Positions 48,725 through 58,769 of a DNA stretch of 64,000 bases are shown here, piece after piece; the stretch's first letter is position 1; each line of letters starts with the position of its first letter. Source of the stretch: Erythrobasidium yunnanense (taxonomy: Eukaryota; Basidiomycota; Cystobasidiomycetes; Erythrobasidiales; Erythrobasidiaceae); assembly GCA_001600175.1 (NCBI GenBank), contig BCJC01000005.1, positions 724,471 to 788,470 on the forward strand, in the 5' to 3' direction. The translations under genes were made by a program, and so were the position numbers. The notes under the pieces were generated by a model that did no database searches, was not told the DNA's origin, and saw nothing but the letters and a program-made list of their open reading frames with translations.

Positions 48725-49095
48725 TCGCTGTTGGAGAAGCTAGTTAGGCGCGTCTAGGCGGGAGCAGACTCAGGAGAGCAGTCAACTTTCTCGTTCGCCA
48801 ATACGACCTCTGGATTGCATCCCATCATCCCATCATTCCACCGTTGCACCCAAAGCGCACGATGCTTCTCGTCTTCTACTGCGGGCTTTAGCATCGCGGC
48901 CTCCAGAGCACGGACCTCTCCTCTCGCTGCGTCTTCCCGGTCGCTATGTCTGGCTCGTCAAACAACTTCTAGCGCCTTCGCAGCACAATTTCGCTCTCTT
49001 CTTTCTTGTCCTCTTTCTTCGCTCACATCGCCAAACTCGACTCGCTTCTATCACGCGTTGTCTCTCTTTCCTCGAGCAGCACGCAAGCTTCGAAG
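48725..49095. other. spacer, array genes 2-3
   Basis: 371 bp, CT-rich toward gene 3. A frame here resembles a mitochondrial presequence but is not continued in frame into gene 3, so it is not called. Confidence 0.5.
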
Positions 49096-50068
49096 ATGTT
49101 TGTCCAGCCAATGCTGCTGATCGAGGAAGTCGAGCAGGTCCCGCACTCGCTTTGTAGGAACATGGGACAAGGTATGTAGGAGTGTCGGGTGCTTCATCGC
49201 GGCTTTGCATGGCTCACCTCGTCCTGCAGACGTTTCAGTTGCGATCTGGAACTCGTTCTTGGAGGATATACAGAGTCTGCTCAAAACCGCACAGCTTTCG
49301 GATGACGCACTGCAGAACAAGATTATCTGGGCTCGCGCGATCAATGGCAAATCCGATTGGCGCGCTCCTTTCCCCAAGCTCGAACCATACCAAGAGATCG
49401 CACGCGAAGTCCAGACTCCAGTAGATTGGCTTTCGCTGAATATCGGAGATCGCGAAAGTCTGGACGATTACATACAGTCCTGCCTCTCTTGTCCCATCGA
49501 ATCAGCACTTCGAACGGGCGCAGCGCTTCCAGGTCCCATTTACGCTCAAACACAGGCGGATAAGACGCGACTCATCGTACCCGACGGATTGGCGCGACCT
49601 TTTGAAGACGTTATAACGGCTTTTTGTAAGGTCGGCAATCGGGATTTGATGAAGAAGATTATGCAGGCCAACATAGTAAGCGGCGACTCTGAAACCATCC
49701 CCGAGCATTGAAGCTTACTGATCAATTGATGACAGAGCACCATCGTGTCCCTGACCTCTTCATCAGTCTCCACCGGACGAACTTTTGGGAGATGCTTTAG
49801 CTGTGCCGCCAAGTGTGATCCTCTACTCAGATGCTCCAGGTGAGTTGACAAGCTGTCGAAGGCCACGAAGGTATACTGAGTAGTGGCTTTCAGATGCAGA
49901 ATAGCAGAGTATTGCGGAGCTTCATGCCAGAAGACAGGCTGGAAGAGTGGGCACAGCAAAGAGTGCGCCAAGTTCGTAGAGGTGCTCGACATCATGGTGC
50001 CAGCTAGCATCTCAGACTTGCTCAAGAAGCATCGCCCGGACACTCTCAAGGTCCTTGGTCAGGCTTGA
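49096..50068 (+). CDS. MYND array gene 3 (subtype II)
   Basis: Exons 49096-49171, 49230-49675, 49736-49839 and 49894-50068 give 266 residues. The start is M-F-V-Q-P-M-L-L-I-E-E-V-E-Q-V-P. The central part has Y-Q-E-I-A-R-E-V-Q-T-P and S-L-D-D-Y-I-Q-S-C. The finger is C-F-S-C, R-C-S-R-C, Y-C-G-A-S-C-Q-K-T-G-W, H-S-K-E-C. The C-terminus L-L-K-K-H-R-P-D-T-L-K-V-L-G-Q-A defines subtype II and looks like an amphipathic helix. Intact. Confidence 0.88.
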
Positions 50069-50495
50069 ACGACTTGGGACGCGATAGAGCCGGTTCTGGA
50101 GACAGCCTGTAAGTTACCGGTATGCGAAGCCGCTGCCAATGTGGTGATGGCCTGAGACGTAAGATGATGAACCGAATAGCTTCTGAACCCGATGTACAAA
50201 ATGTCGCATTCGCCGAATGAAGAGGCTCTCCTTTGTCTTTCTCCTTCGCATACGAAGCCCACAGTCTGTTTCAGGGAGACTTGAGCGAAGCTCATCTAGA
50301 ACGATGCTGTTCATCGCAATACAACTGCCCTACCATCCATGCAAAGAAGACGCGTCAATGACTTTTGCGGAACCGTACCTCACAGTCACAGACCGTCGGA
50401 TCTCAACCTAGCTGAAGAATCGCGAGCAGCAGAATGCTCGAAGGTTGCTTTCGCTCACCTATCTCACTGCTGCTATCACTCGGCGCTGTCCGCAA
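50069..50495. other. spacer, array genes 3-4
   Basis: 427 bp, nothing recognised. Confidence 0.5.
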
Positions 50496-51497
50496 ATGTT
50501 CCTACAACCCATGCTGACCGTCGAAGAGCTCGAGCAAGTCCCGTATTCTCTGTGCAAAACTGCGGGAAAGCGTGAGCATCGCGACTCAACATCGCTAGAC
50601 CGCAACATCTACTGTCCCTGCATCAGAAACCAATCCCGAAGTCTGGCAGACCTACTTGGCAGACTTGGGCCAGCTGCTTGAGGCCAACACACCTTTGGCC
50701 GATGAGCGCTTGCAACGAAAGATCACATGGGCTCGTACTGTCAATGGTCAGGCTGGCTGGATCGCTATCTATGGCCTCACCGACTATCAAAATATCGCCC
50801 GCGAGGTCCAGTTTCCGACGGATTGGCACAATCTGAGCACAGAGGATCGAGAAAGTCTGGGTGGTTACATCGAGTTGCGCCTGACAGGGCCAACGGATAG
50901 CGAGATGGCAGTCAAGCCCAACTCAAGCTCGCTGCATGTTGGAATCGCGACGGGCCCGCATCGACATCACCTCAGCGTCTCAACGGAGGCTGCAAAGCCA
51001 CTGTTTGCTCAAACTATGCAAGCCTTCGGTCGCATCAAGAAGAGGGAGCTTTTGGACAAGATCATGGGCGCTACGAGGGTGAATAGCCTGCGCTGATGTC
51101 GTTCCGGTTCGCATTGTGCTGACTTCTTTGATTGTGGTATCAAGACACAGTTGGAGGTCAACGCGCCTTTCATGTCTCCGTATGAAGCGCGATGCACAGC
51201 TTGCAAGGCCCCTCAAGCTGCTAGCGAGTTGCAGAGATGCGCCAAGTGAGCTGGCTTCCATAGCTATGAAGCTACATGCTGACAATTTATATTAATACTA
51301 GATGCAAGGTGCCTCGATACTGTGGAGTCGCTTGTCAGAGAGCGGACTGGAGGGAAACACACAAGGCGGACTGTGGCCTTTTTACGACAACAGTATCCAT
51401 CAAGGCTCCGGACTTTGGAAGCACTCAACAACTACCGCACGGAGACTCTCAAATTTCTCGGACGTGCTTGAGGGATTGGCCGCTTGTCATGTCCTAG
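50496..51497 (+). CDS. MYND array gene 4 (subtype II), tail frameshifted
   Basis: Exons 50496-50571, 50627-51078, 51151-51245 and 51302-51497 give 272 residues as read. The start is M-F-L-Q-P-M-L-T-V-E-E-L-E-Q-V-P, and the middle has Y-Q-N-I-A-R-E-V-Q-F-P. The finger is complete (C-T-A-C, R-C-A-K-C, Y-C-G-V-A-C-Q-R-A-D-W, H-K-A-D-C). After K-A-P-D-F near 51413 the in-frame tail (G-S-T-Q-Q-L-P) is unlike its relatives. The +1 frame instead reads L-E-A-L-N-N-Y-R-T-E-T-L-K-F-L-G-R-A then stop, the subtype II C-terminus. So one small indel has changed the last about 25 residues; the finger itself is unaffected. Confidence 0.82.
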
Positions 51498-51949
51498 GCT
51501 ACTTCATCGCTCTGAAGGGGATTGTTGCGTCTGTCTAGATTGACGACCAGACCAATCATAGCGTCCGTAACTTGATTGATTGCTAGAGGAACGTTGTCGA
51601 ATCGATCCGAAGTGATTTGTATCTCTTCGACTCCTGCACATAGCTTCATAATCGGCGAAGACTGCAAGCCTTGCACAATGCAATGAATGCCACATTGAAC
51701 ACGATGCTGCTTGCTCGTGAGTGCAGCGTTTCAGTCCTGCCGACCTGCACCATCGACAAGCCCGTGGGCCTTCGGAGGCCTTCCTGACTCGAGAAGCGAT
51801 GCCAACTGTCCGCTGAGGTTGCCCTTCCATCGACTCTGACACTGTGACACCTCTGCTGGTCGCTGCAAACCGTACTTATTGCAATAGACCTGCATCCCAC
51901 GACCTCCTCGTCTGGGCGGCACACCGTCTGAACGTGTAAACACGGAACT
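51498..51949. other. spacer, array genes 4-5
   Basis: 452 bp. Cys-rich frames on the - strand do not make a proper zinc finger and are not called. Confidence 0.5.
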
Positions 51950-52918
51950 ATGTTCACTCAGCCCATGCTTCTGAAGGAGGAGCTTCAACAGTACCCTATG
52001 TCGTACTGTATCCTTCACAGAGATGTAGTTGCTGAAGGTGCGGCTCCCTATACCCGTGCCGATTGCTATATCTGACCCAGCCACCATGGAACTGCAGACT
52101 TCAAGCTGAATATCTGGTCCCAAGCTACCGATATTCTAACGTCAGCATTGGTTGCTCGAGAACCTGTTCCGGAGGCTGTGATCCAGTCTTTGATCACTCA
52201 GATCCGAGCAACTCTCTTCAAGTCTGGTTGGATGTGCCTATCAAATATCCGTTACCACGTTTACCAAACCTTCTCTGCCGAAGTGCTCTTACCGCTGTGC
52301 TACAGCTCGCGCAGCGTCGAAGATCAGGATAGTATGGCCGACTATCTTCAGGTTTGTCTGTACGCTGGCAACGCAGCAGCTGCATTGTATCAGCTCGTGG
52401 AAGGTATGGGACCGAGCCCAGGTGAAGAATTTGAGGTCGAGATATGCCGTACCGTGGGAGACCTCGCTAAACCCGCATCCAAGATGGTCACCGATGCGAT
52501 CAGCAAGATTAAAAACACGGATATCATCAGCGACATTGAGGCTGAACACAGGGTAAGCTTCGGGGTTTCAAATACTAGGGACCGGAAAGGCTGAAAGCTG
52601 TTACAGCCCGGCCTCATGCTGAAGATACCATACGGTGGAGGTGTGGTATTGGTCGAATGCAGCCAATGCTGCAACGAAGATTTCGAGAAGCTGCAGCGAT
52701 GTGCCAGGTAAGCCGTCCATACAATGTTGTTGCCGGTCAGCTCTTTTTCTGAGTCCCAACTTCACAGATGTCGGCTCAGGAATTATTGCGATCCAGAATG
52801 CCAGAAGGCACATTGGAACAGCATACAAAAAGAGGAATGCTCTCGCTTCGCTGAAGTTATGAGCTGCCAAGTACCCGGCGCTCTAGCTGCTGAGCTTGAT
52901 GCTCTCGCAGCCGATTAA
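51950..52918 (+). CDS. MYND array gene 5 (subtype III)
   Basis: Exons 51950-52037, 52098-52552, 52607-52707 and 52768-52918 give 264 residues. The start is M-F-T-Q-P-M-L-L-K-E-E-L-Q-Q-Y-P. The central domain closely matches gene 7: D-I-L-T-S-A-L-V-A-R, F-K-S-G-W, Q-D-S-M-A-D-Y-L. The finger is C-S-Q-C, R-C-A-R-C, Y-C-D-P-E-C-Q-K-A-H-W, then Q-K-E-E-C where the nine relatives have H: the usual His ligand is Gln here. The C-terminus A-L-A-A-E-L-D-A-L-A-A-D marks subtype III. Confidence 0.88.
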
Positions 52919-53152
52919 TATAGCCAACCCAGCTATGAGCGGACAGTCCTTCGTCTGCATCACAGAATGAGGAAGAGGGAACAAGAATCACAAGAACTAC
53001 TAAAGCTTAATCAGATGTTGTCATACGTTTACCAAGGCTGCGTCATCTCCGCGACGCGCGCCTAGCTCGGCAAAGCGCACGGACCCAACTAACGTTTTCG
53101 CGTCGAACGCTTGCCTTTGCAGGTTGTCTTCCTACGATTCAGTTCTCCCAAA

Positions 53153-54145
53153 ATGTTCTTACAGCCAATGCTTCTTATCGAGGAGCTCGAACAACTTCCA
53201 TACTCTTTATGCAAGTATTTGGGCAAGGTTGAAGGTAAGGCGTCCACTGATGCCATATGCTGCGCTCTGGCTGATTAAGAACCTCCCTAGGCGGGCCTAT
53301 GGGCTTCTGGACTTCGTTTCTAAAGGACTTGCAGAAGTTCGTCGGTACCGCGCCTCTTTCAAGCAACGAGGTCCAAAAGCAGATCATCTGGGCTCGAACA
53401 ATGAACGCCCGAGCTGGCTGGCGAGCACCGTTCGGCCTTATTCCTTATCAAATTGTCGCGTGCGATATTCAAACAACGATCGAATGGTGGTCCCTAGGCG
53501 AATCAGACAAAGAGAGTCTAGATGATCATATTCGCTGCTGCCGATCAGCTCCGACCCATGCAGATCTCCTTCCGAAAGCTTCTGGATCTTTGGAGTTTAC
53601 GCTGGCACATGGCAAGAAGGACTCATTGCCCCTCTACATGTCATCCGAAGTCGCGGACCCACTTATCTTGGAAATTCGAAAGTCGTACCGCAAGATCAGT
53701 AATCCGACAATTCGGAAGAAGCTTCATGATCATTCCGACGTAAGCAATTCAGATTACTTATGCACAAGATGGGAGAAGCTCACTTCCTGTAACGTATCTA
53801 GGATAGTGACAAGAATTGTAATGATCCGTACGACTATACGGCGCGATGTGTATGCTGCCTTGCACGCGATGGTCTCGTAACGCTGCTCAGATGCTCCAGG
53901 TTAGTGCACGCTTTATCGAGCTTGCCAGCGCCTGTCGAAGATAATGCGGCTCCTCCTTCGTCTTCAATAGGTGCAAGGTTCCGCAATACTGCGGTTTGAA
54001 GTGCCAGAAAGAAGATTGGAAGCAAGGCCATAGGCACGCTTGCAGTACCTTCGGTGCTTTGACTGCCATCAGAACCCCAGACTCTCTTGCAGAGATGCTG
54101 AAGAAGTATCGCGCAGACACACTCAAGACGCTTGGAGTTGCATGA
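53153..54145 (+). CDS. MYND array gene 6 (subtype II)
   Basis: Exons 53153-53234, 53291-53739, 53802-53899 and 53971-54145 give 267 residues. The start is M-F-L-Q-P-M-L-L-I-E-E-L-E-Q-L-P. The middle has R-A-G-W-R-A-P-F-G-L-I-P-Y-Q and S-L-D-D-H-I. I-S-N-P-T-I-R-K-K-L precedes the second intron. The finger is C-V-C-C, R-C-S-R-C, Y-C-G-L-K-C-Q-K-E-D-W, H-R-H-A-C. The C-terminus M-L-K-K-Y-R-A-D-T-L-K-T-L-G-V-A is intact. Exon 1 is 82 nt, two codons longer than in other subtype II members. Confidence 0.88.
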
Positions 54146-54643
54146 GGGACTATCGCAACCGCGGTAGACATCGGCAGCTGGGAAGTTTGCTGGTCAAAGG
54201 GCGCTTACTGTAAATGTCGGAGGAAAGACAGCGCCTGAAGTAGACTACTACATCGATGTCTGCATGTAGTGTAGAAGCTGTCAAAGTTGCGCGGTGTCGA
54301 GTGCCTGAAAGCTAGCTTTGCTTTCTTCTAGGTCTACTTTCTTCTGCTCTCATCATGGATCATCAAGACTCGCTAGCATGAGGCAGCAGATACACCATGC
54401 GAATACAGACGATGTTGCTAAGATCGAATATGCATCGCATCGCGCTGGATGCTGTCAAACTCGCAATCCTGGCTCGAGCCTCGACAACTCGGAACACTAC
54501 CTGAGCTGACGAACGCGCGCCATCAGTCTTCGCAGCTTGTCTTCGTGCCAACCGCGACTTCTACTTCTGCAAGCTGATCTGCACCGTCCCGCATCAGCAT
54601 TTACGTCTCGCACGACCTTCCATCTACCAGCATCCTCGCAAGC
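54146..54643. other. spacer, array genes 6-7
   Basis: 498 bp, nothing recognised. Confidence 0.5.
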
Positions 54644-55648
54644 ATGTTCATTCAGCCCATGCTTCTAAGGGCGGAACTCAAGCAGTATCCTATATCGTAC
54701 TGTATCGTTCACGGTGACGTAGATGCCGAAGGTGCGATTTCCGTCTATCCTGCCCGTTTGGCATACCCGACTTACCTCCCATCAACTGCTGTTGACAAAG
54801 GCTTCAAGCTCACCACCTGGTCAAAAGCTATTGATATTCTGACGTCAGCACTGGTCGCTCGAGATAACGTTCCGGAGGCTGTAATCCAGTCTCTGCTTTC
54901 TGACATCAGGGCAACCAATTTCAAGTCTGGCTGGACGTGCCCGCCGAGTGTAGAGCGTTACGTATATCAAACTCTCTCAGCAAGAGTACTCCTACCGCTG
55001 CGCTACAGCTCTCACAGTACCGAAGATCAGGATAGTATGGCCGACTACCTTGAGGTCTGTCTGCATGCCGGCGGCCTTGGAGCTACGATGTGCCAACTCG
55101 CGACAGGTCCGGGACAAAGATTGGGGGAAAAGTACAAGCGCAGCATATACACTGCTGTGTCAGACCTCGCGAAGCCCAAGTCCAAGAGCGTCGTTGCCGC
55201 TATCAGCAAAATCAAGAACCCGAAGATCATAAAGGACATCAACGCTGAACATAGGGTGAGCGGAGTGTTCTCGGTATCTATGAGACACAGAGACACAGTG
55301 GTCGCTAAGAGCACTTACAGCCCGCCCTGATGCTCGGCCTCCTGGGCGGCGATGATTTCACTCGCCTCGAATGCAGCCAATGCTGTGTCGGGGACTACCA
55401 CAAGCTTCAAAGATGTGCCAGGTAGGTCTTATCTGGCAGACTTTCTAGTCGACTGGATTCGTCTCTGACTTTCTTCAATCAGATGTCGGGTTAGGAAGTA
55501 TTGCAGTCAGGAATGCCAGAAAGCACATTGGATCGACAAGCACAAGGAAGAGTGTCCTCGCTTCGCTGCAGTTACAAGCTATAAGATACCCAGCGCTCTA
55601 GCTGCCAGACTCGACGCGATTCAGGCCGCCGACAAGATCAAACCGTAG
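54644..55648 (+). CDS. MYND array gene 7 (subtype III)
   Basis: Exons 54644-54731, 54801-55255, 55321-55421 and 55483-55648 give 269 residues. Exons 1-3 have exactly the lengths of gene 5 (88, 455, 101). The start is M-F-I-Q-P-M-L-L-R-A-E-L-K-Q-Y-P. The middle has F-K-S-G-W-T-C-P-P-S-V and Q-D-S-M-A-D-Y-L-E-V-C. The finger is C-S-Q-C, R-C-A-R-C, Y-C-S-Q-E-C-Q-K-A-H-W, H-K-E-E-C. The first intron is 69 nt and stop-free, so its retention would only add 23 residues; homology favours removal. Confidence 0.88.
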
Positions 55649-56222
55649 CTGAAAGACAATCGAGGAAGGAGAGGGAATTCAATGTCATCTGTATGAGAAG
55701 TAACCACCCACTCTCTGCAGCCGCTCGGATACGCGTGAATGCCTAGCGATGCCACAGCCCGTTTCGATTCCGCAGCTGGATGTCGTAAAAAGAGAAAGAA
55801 TGATTTGGAGTAGAGATCCGATGGCTTCTTGAGCACTATTCTCATCGTCTGTAAATGCTAGTGAAGCTTGCGATGTCTGAGTCGAAGTCGAAGCTTCTCC
55901 GCCTGTCTTTGTTCTTCGTACATCTTCACATAGCAATTCGTGTGTTTGCAATTCTCGACAAAACGCCAGAGATTATGATTGAAGACCATGCTGTTCTTAC
56001 GAAGACAATGAGCAGTCTTGAAACGCCAACAACTGGATGATACGGCTCGCAGACCTAGGCCTGGGTATAGCGGATCGCCAGAAGTGAACAGAACAATATC
56101 GCGCCGACCATCCGCAGCTTGTCTCTGCCTCAACTGTCCTCTCCTGAATCCTTGTCTTGACGAGCCTCTCCTCTAGGGAGGCGTACAGCTTCTACCGTCT
56201 CAAGCTGGCTTGCAGCGCTGAC
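55649..56222. other. spacer, array genes 7-8
   Basis: 574 bp, the longest spacer in the array; nothing recognised. Confidence 0.5.
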
Positions 56223-57245
56223 ATGGGCAACGAGCAAAGCATGGCTGCTGTAAAGATGCACTTAAGCATGGCGAAACAGCCAATGATCACGAAAACGGAG
56301 CTCAAGCAATACCCTTACTCCTACTGCGTTGTGCAGACTGTGAACCCGTCACTGAAAGGTGCGACTTTCCGATTTTTACAGCCAAGCAAACGCTGAATGG
56401 GACCAGCAATGTCTTTCACTGTCCAGCTATCACTCTGGAGCACTGGCAACTGGTCATACACCTCTTCTTGTCAACGTTGGTCAAGGGGGACGAGAGCTCC
56501 TATGCTTTGGCCCAAGACTACGTTACCAATATCAGGGCAATGAATTACTGGGCAGGATGGAAATGTCCTGAATCAAAGCGGCCATACCAAGTCGTATGCG
56601 GCGCCGTTCTTGCGCCGCTCTTGCCTATGTTGCGCAGTGCAGAAGACGAAGACACCGTCTCCGACTATCTAGATCTATGTTTACACATGGCCATGATGGG
56701 ATCCGCCATGCCAAATATGGGCGGAAACTCTGACCTTGTCGCCCACGATGCTGCCAGAAGCGATAGGGCCTACAATGCTCTCAAAAGAATCAAAAATCCC
56801 GACATACTGAAACACCTGGAGGGAAAGAATCTGGTAATGCTTGCTAACACCGCATGGAGGGGTATGCTGAGAGCTTTCGTAGCCCAAATTGGTCTTCGAT
56901 ATTTTGAAAGAACCGCATCATACTCCGCTATTCTGCAGCCAGTGCCACATCGAGGATGCTTCGAAATTACAAAGATGCTCGAAGTAAGTACAAATCGAGA
57001 TTCCTTCAGAAAGATTCGTGCTGACGTGAGAGGCCTTAAGATGTCGGATTAGAAACTATTGCAGTCCGGAATGCCAGAAAATCCATTGGGCTAGCAAGCA
57101 CAGAGAAGAATGTCCGCGCTCTGCGGAAGTCACGAGCTATAAAATACCTAGCGCTCTAGCTGTCGAACTTGATGCGATCGAGGCAGCCGCAAGCGAAGAA
57201 TCTGCAGCCCGCAGACAAGCATCGCAAGCTTCAGAGAGTGTCTAA
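56223..57245 (+). CDS. MYND array gene 8 (subtype III)
   Basis: Exons 56223-56358, 56427-56833, 56883-56983 and 57041-57245 give 282 residues; starting at the ATG at 56268 would give 267 and fits the relatives better (M-A-K-Q-P-M-I-T-K-T-E-L-K-Q-Y-P). The middle has W-A-G-W-K-C-P-E-S-K and I-K-N-P-D-I-L. The finger is C-S-Q-C, R-C-S-K-C, Y-C-S-P-E-C-Q-K-I-H-W, H-R-E-E-C. It has the longest last exon (205 nt), adding a Ser/Ala/Glu tail. The acceptor at 56426 was chosen because nearer ones give a 23-nt intron or the wrong frame. Confidence 0.82.
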
Positions 57246-57433
57246 TTATGTAGTTCTCTGTGTTAGCCATCTGTTGTCGATACATCCACCCAGCCAAACT
57301 TCGTCGCGTCCCTTTACGCGTCTTCGGCGCCGTTTGCGCACACTCCATCCGTGTCAACAAGGCTGCAAAAACTAGACGAGTCGTTCTTGCAGCTTTCCTT
57401 CTGCCATCTACTACTCTCGCGATCCTTTCGAAA

Positions 57434-58340
57434 ATGTTCTTGCAGCCAATGCTTCTTATCGAGGAACTCCGCCGCTTCCCTTACTCGCTCTGCACAGATG
57501 ACGAGCGAGGTATGATCTTTGGTGCATTTCTGCGCAGCTTGAATTCTCATTGACACGCTGTTCGCAGCGCCGTCTCTCCAGCTCTGGACAGACTTCCTTG
57601 AATCTCTCGAACGCCTCGTTGACAAAGCTCCCCTTTCCGATGAACTTCTGCAGCAGATCATCATCTCTGTTCGCAGCTGGAATAACCAAAGGACCTGGTC
57701 AGACTCGTATGGCGTCTCTCGCTACCAAACCGTTGCTCGCGCCATTCAAGAACCGGCGAAATGGGAGACTTTGAGCAAAGAAGATCGCGACAGCATGGAC
57801 GACTACATCCAGTACACCTTATCTCACACTCTTGGTGACGGCAACGTCTGTAGCGATAGGATGTTCGCAAAACTACACGAGGCGCACGACAAGATCAGGA
57901 ACCCTGCAATCAGACGGGCCATTGACGAATACATGGAAGTGGGTCATGACATTTCTCGTCTCATTGATCTGCAGGGATTTATGCTGATGTGGTATGCGCC
58001 TTCTAGGCAGACATGGCTCGCTGGAGTTTCTTAGACCCTTCCGATTAACAATGTTCGTTCTGCCAAGAAGTAGGCACGTCAGTGGACCTGCAGAGGTGTG
58101 CAAAGTGAGCTTCTTCTGCGAGTCTGAAGATAACCAGCGGTGCAAAGCTGATAGCGGCTCTTCAGATGCAAAGTCTCGATTCATTGCGGACCCGAATGCC
58201 AGAGGGCGCATTGGAAGGAAGCGCATAAGCAGCAATGCAGCGACTTCGTAAAGATGTTCGCCATCAAAGTGCCGCCCTCGCTCGTCGAAGCTCTCAATAG
58301 GCATCGGCCAGCGACTTTGAAAGTACTGAAGGCCGCATGA
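57434..58340 (+). pseudogene. MYND array gene 9 (subtype II) with in-frame stop
   Basis: Exons 57434-57509, 57568-57938, 58007-58104 and 58166-58340 would encode 239 residues. The start is M-F-L-Q-P-M-L-L-I-E-E-L-R-R-F-P, with R-Y-Q-T-V-A-R-A-I and S-M-D-D-Y-I in the middle. A TAA at 58046-58048 lies one codon before the first zinc-finger Cys (C-S-F-C). Everything after it is intact: C-A-K-C, C-G-P-E-C-Q-R-A-H-W, H-K-Q-Q-C, then T-L-K-V-L-K-A-A and a normal stop. Exons 3 and 4 have the same lengths as in gene 6 (98, 175). As read, the product is about 160 residues without the finger. Young pseudogene or a truncated form. Confidence 0.75.
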
Positions 58341-58769
58341 GCCTTCGCATTGGAGAAGCGGTGGTCTGAGGAAAGAAACACAATCCTGTTAAGGCTTAAC
58401 ATGTTGTCTTTGAAGGCCAGTGTTGTATCTACAGTTTTGTCTAAAAATGGGATTCCCGTCTATTCTTCTTCTGCTCAACTGACATCGACGAAAGACCGAC
58501 AAGCGATGCTGTTATAGTCGGAAGCGCAACTCAATCACTTTGATTACCATCACAGTTGCAAGCCTGGCTTCACTTTCGACGGCTCTGAAACTCCGATACA
58601 CCTTCGCTGATGTACGCGACCCTCATGCAGCTTGTCATTCAGGCGATTGCGAAGATTTGATACACTGCTGAGCGCATCTTCTCACAATGTCGCAGTATCT
58701 TCTGCGGATCACAGCACGACCAGTATCACGCACCTTTGCTGGGGTACGCAAGATTGAAGCGAGGACAGC
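58341..58769. other. spacer, array genes 9-10
   Basis: 429 bp, nothing recognised. Confidence 0.5.

Noticed and set aside
48815-49120. Frame resembling a mitochondrial presequence before array gene 3
   Set aside because: Begins at a non-ATG codon and does not join gene 3 in frame; it reflects CT-rich promoter DNA.
51504-52123. Cys-rich - strand frames between and over array genes 4 and 5
   Set aside because: The Cys spacing does not make a MYND finger, and half of it is antisense to gene 5.
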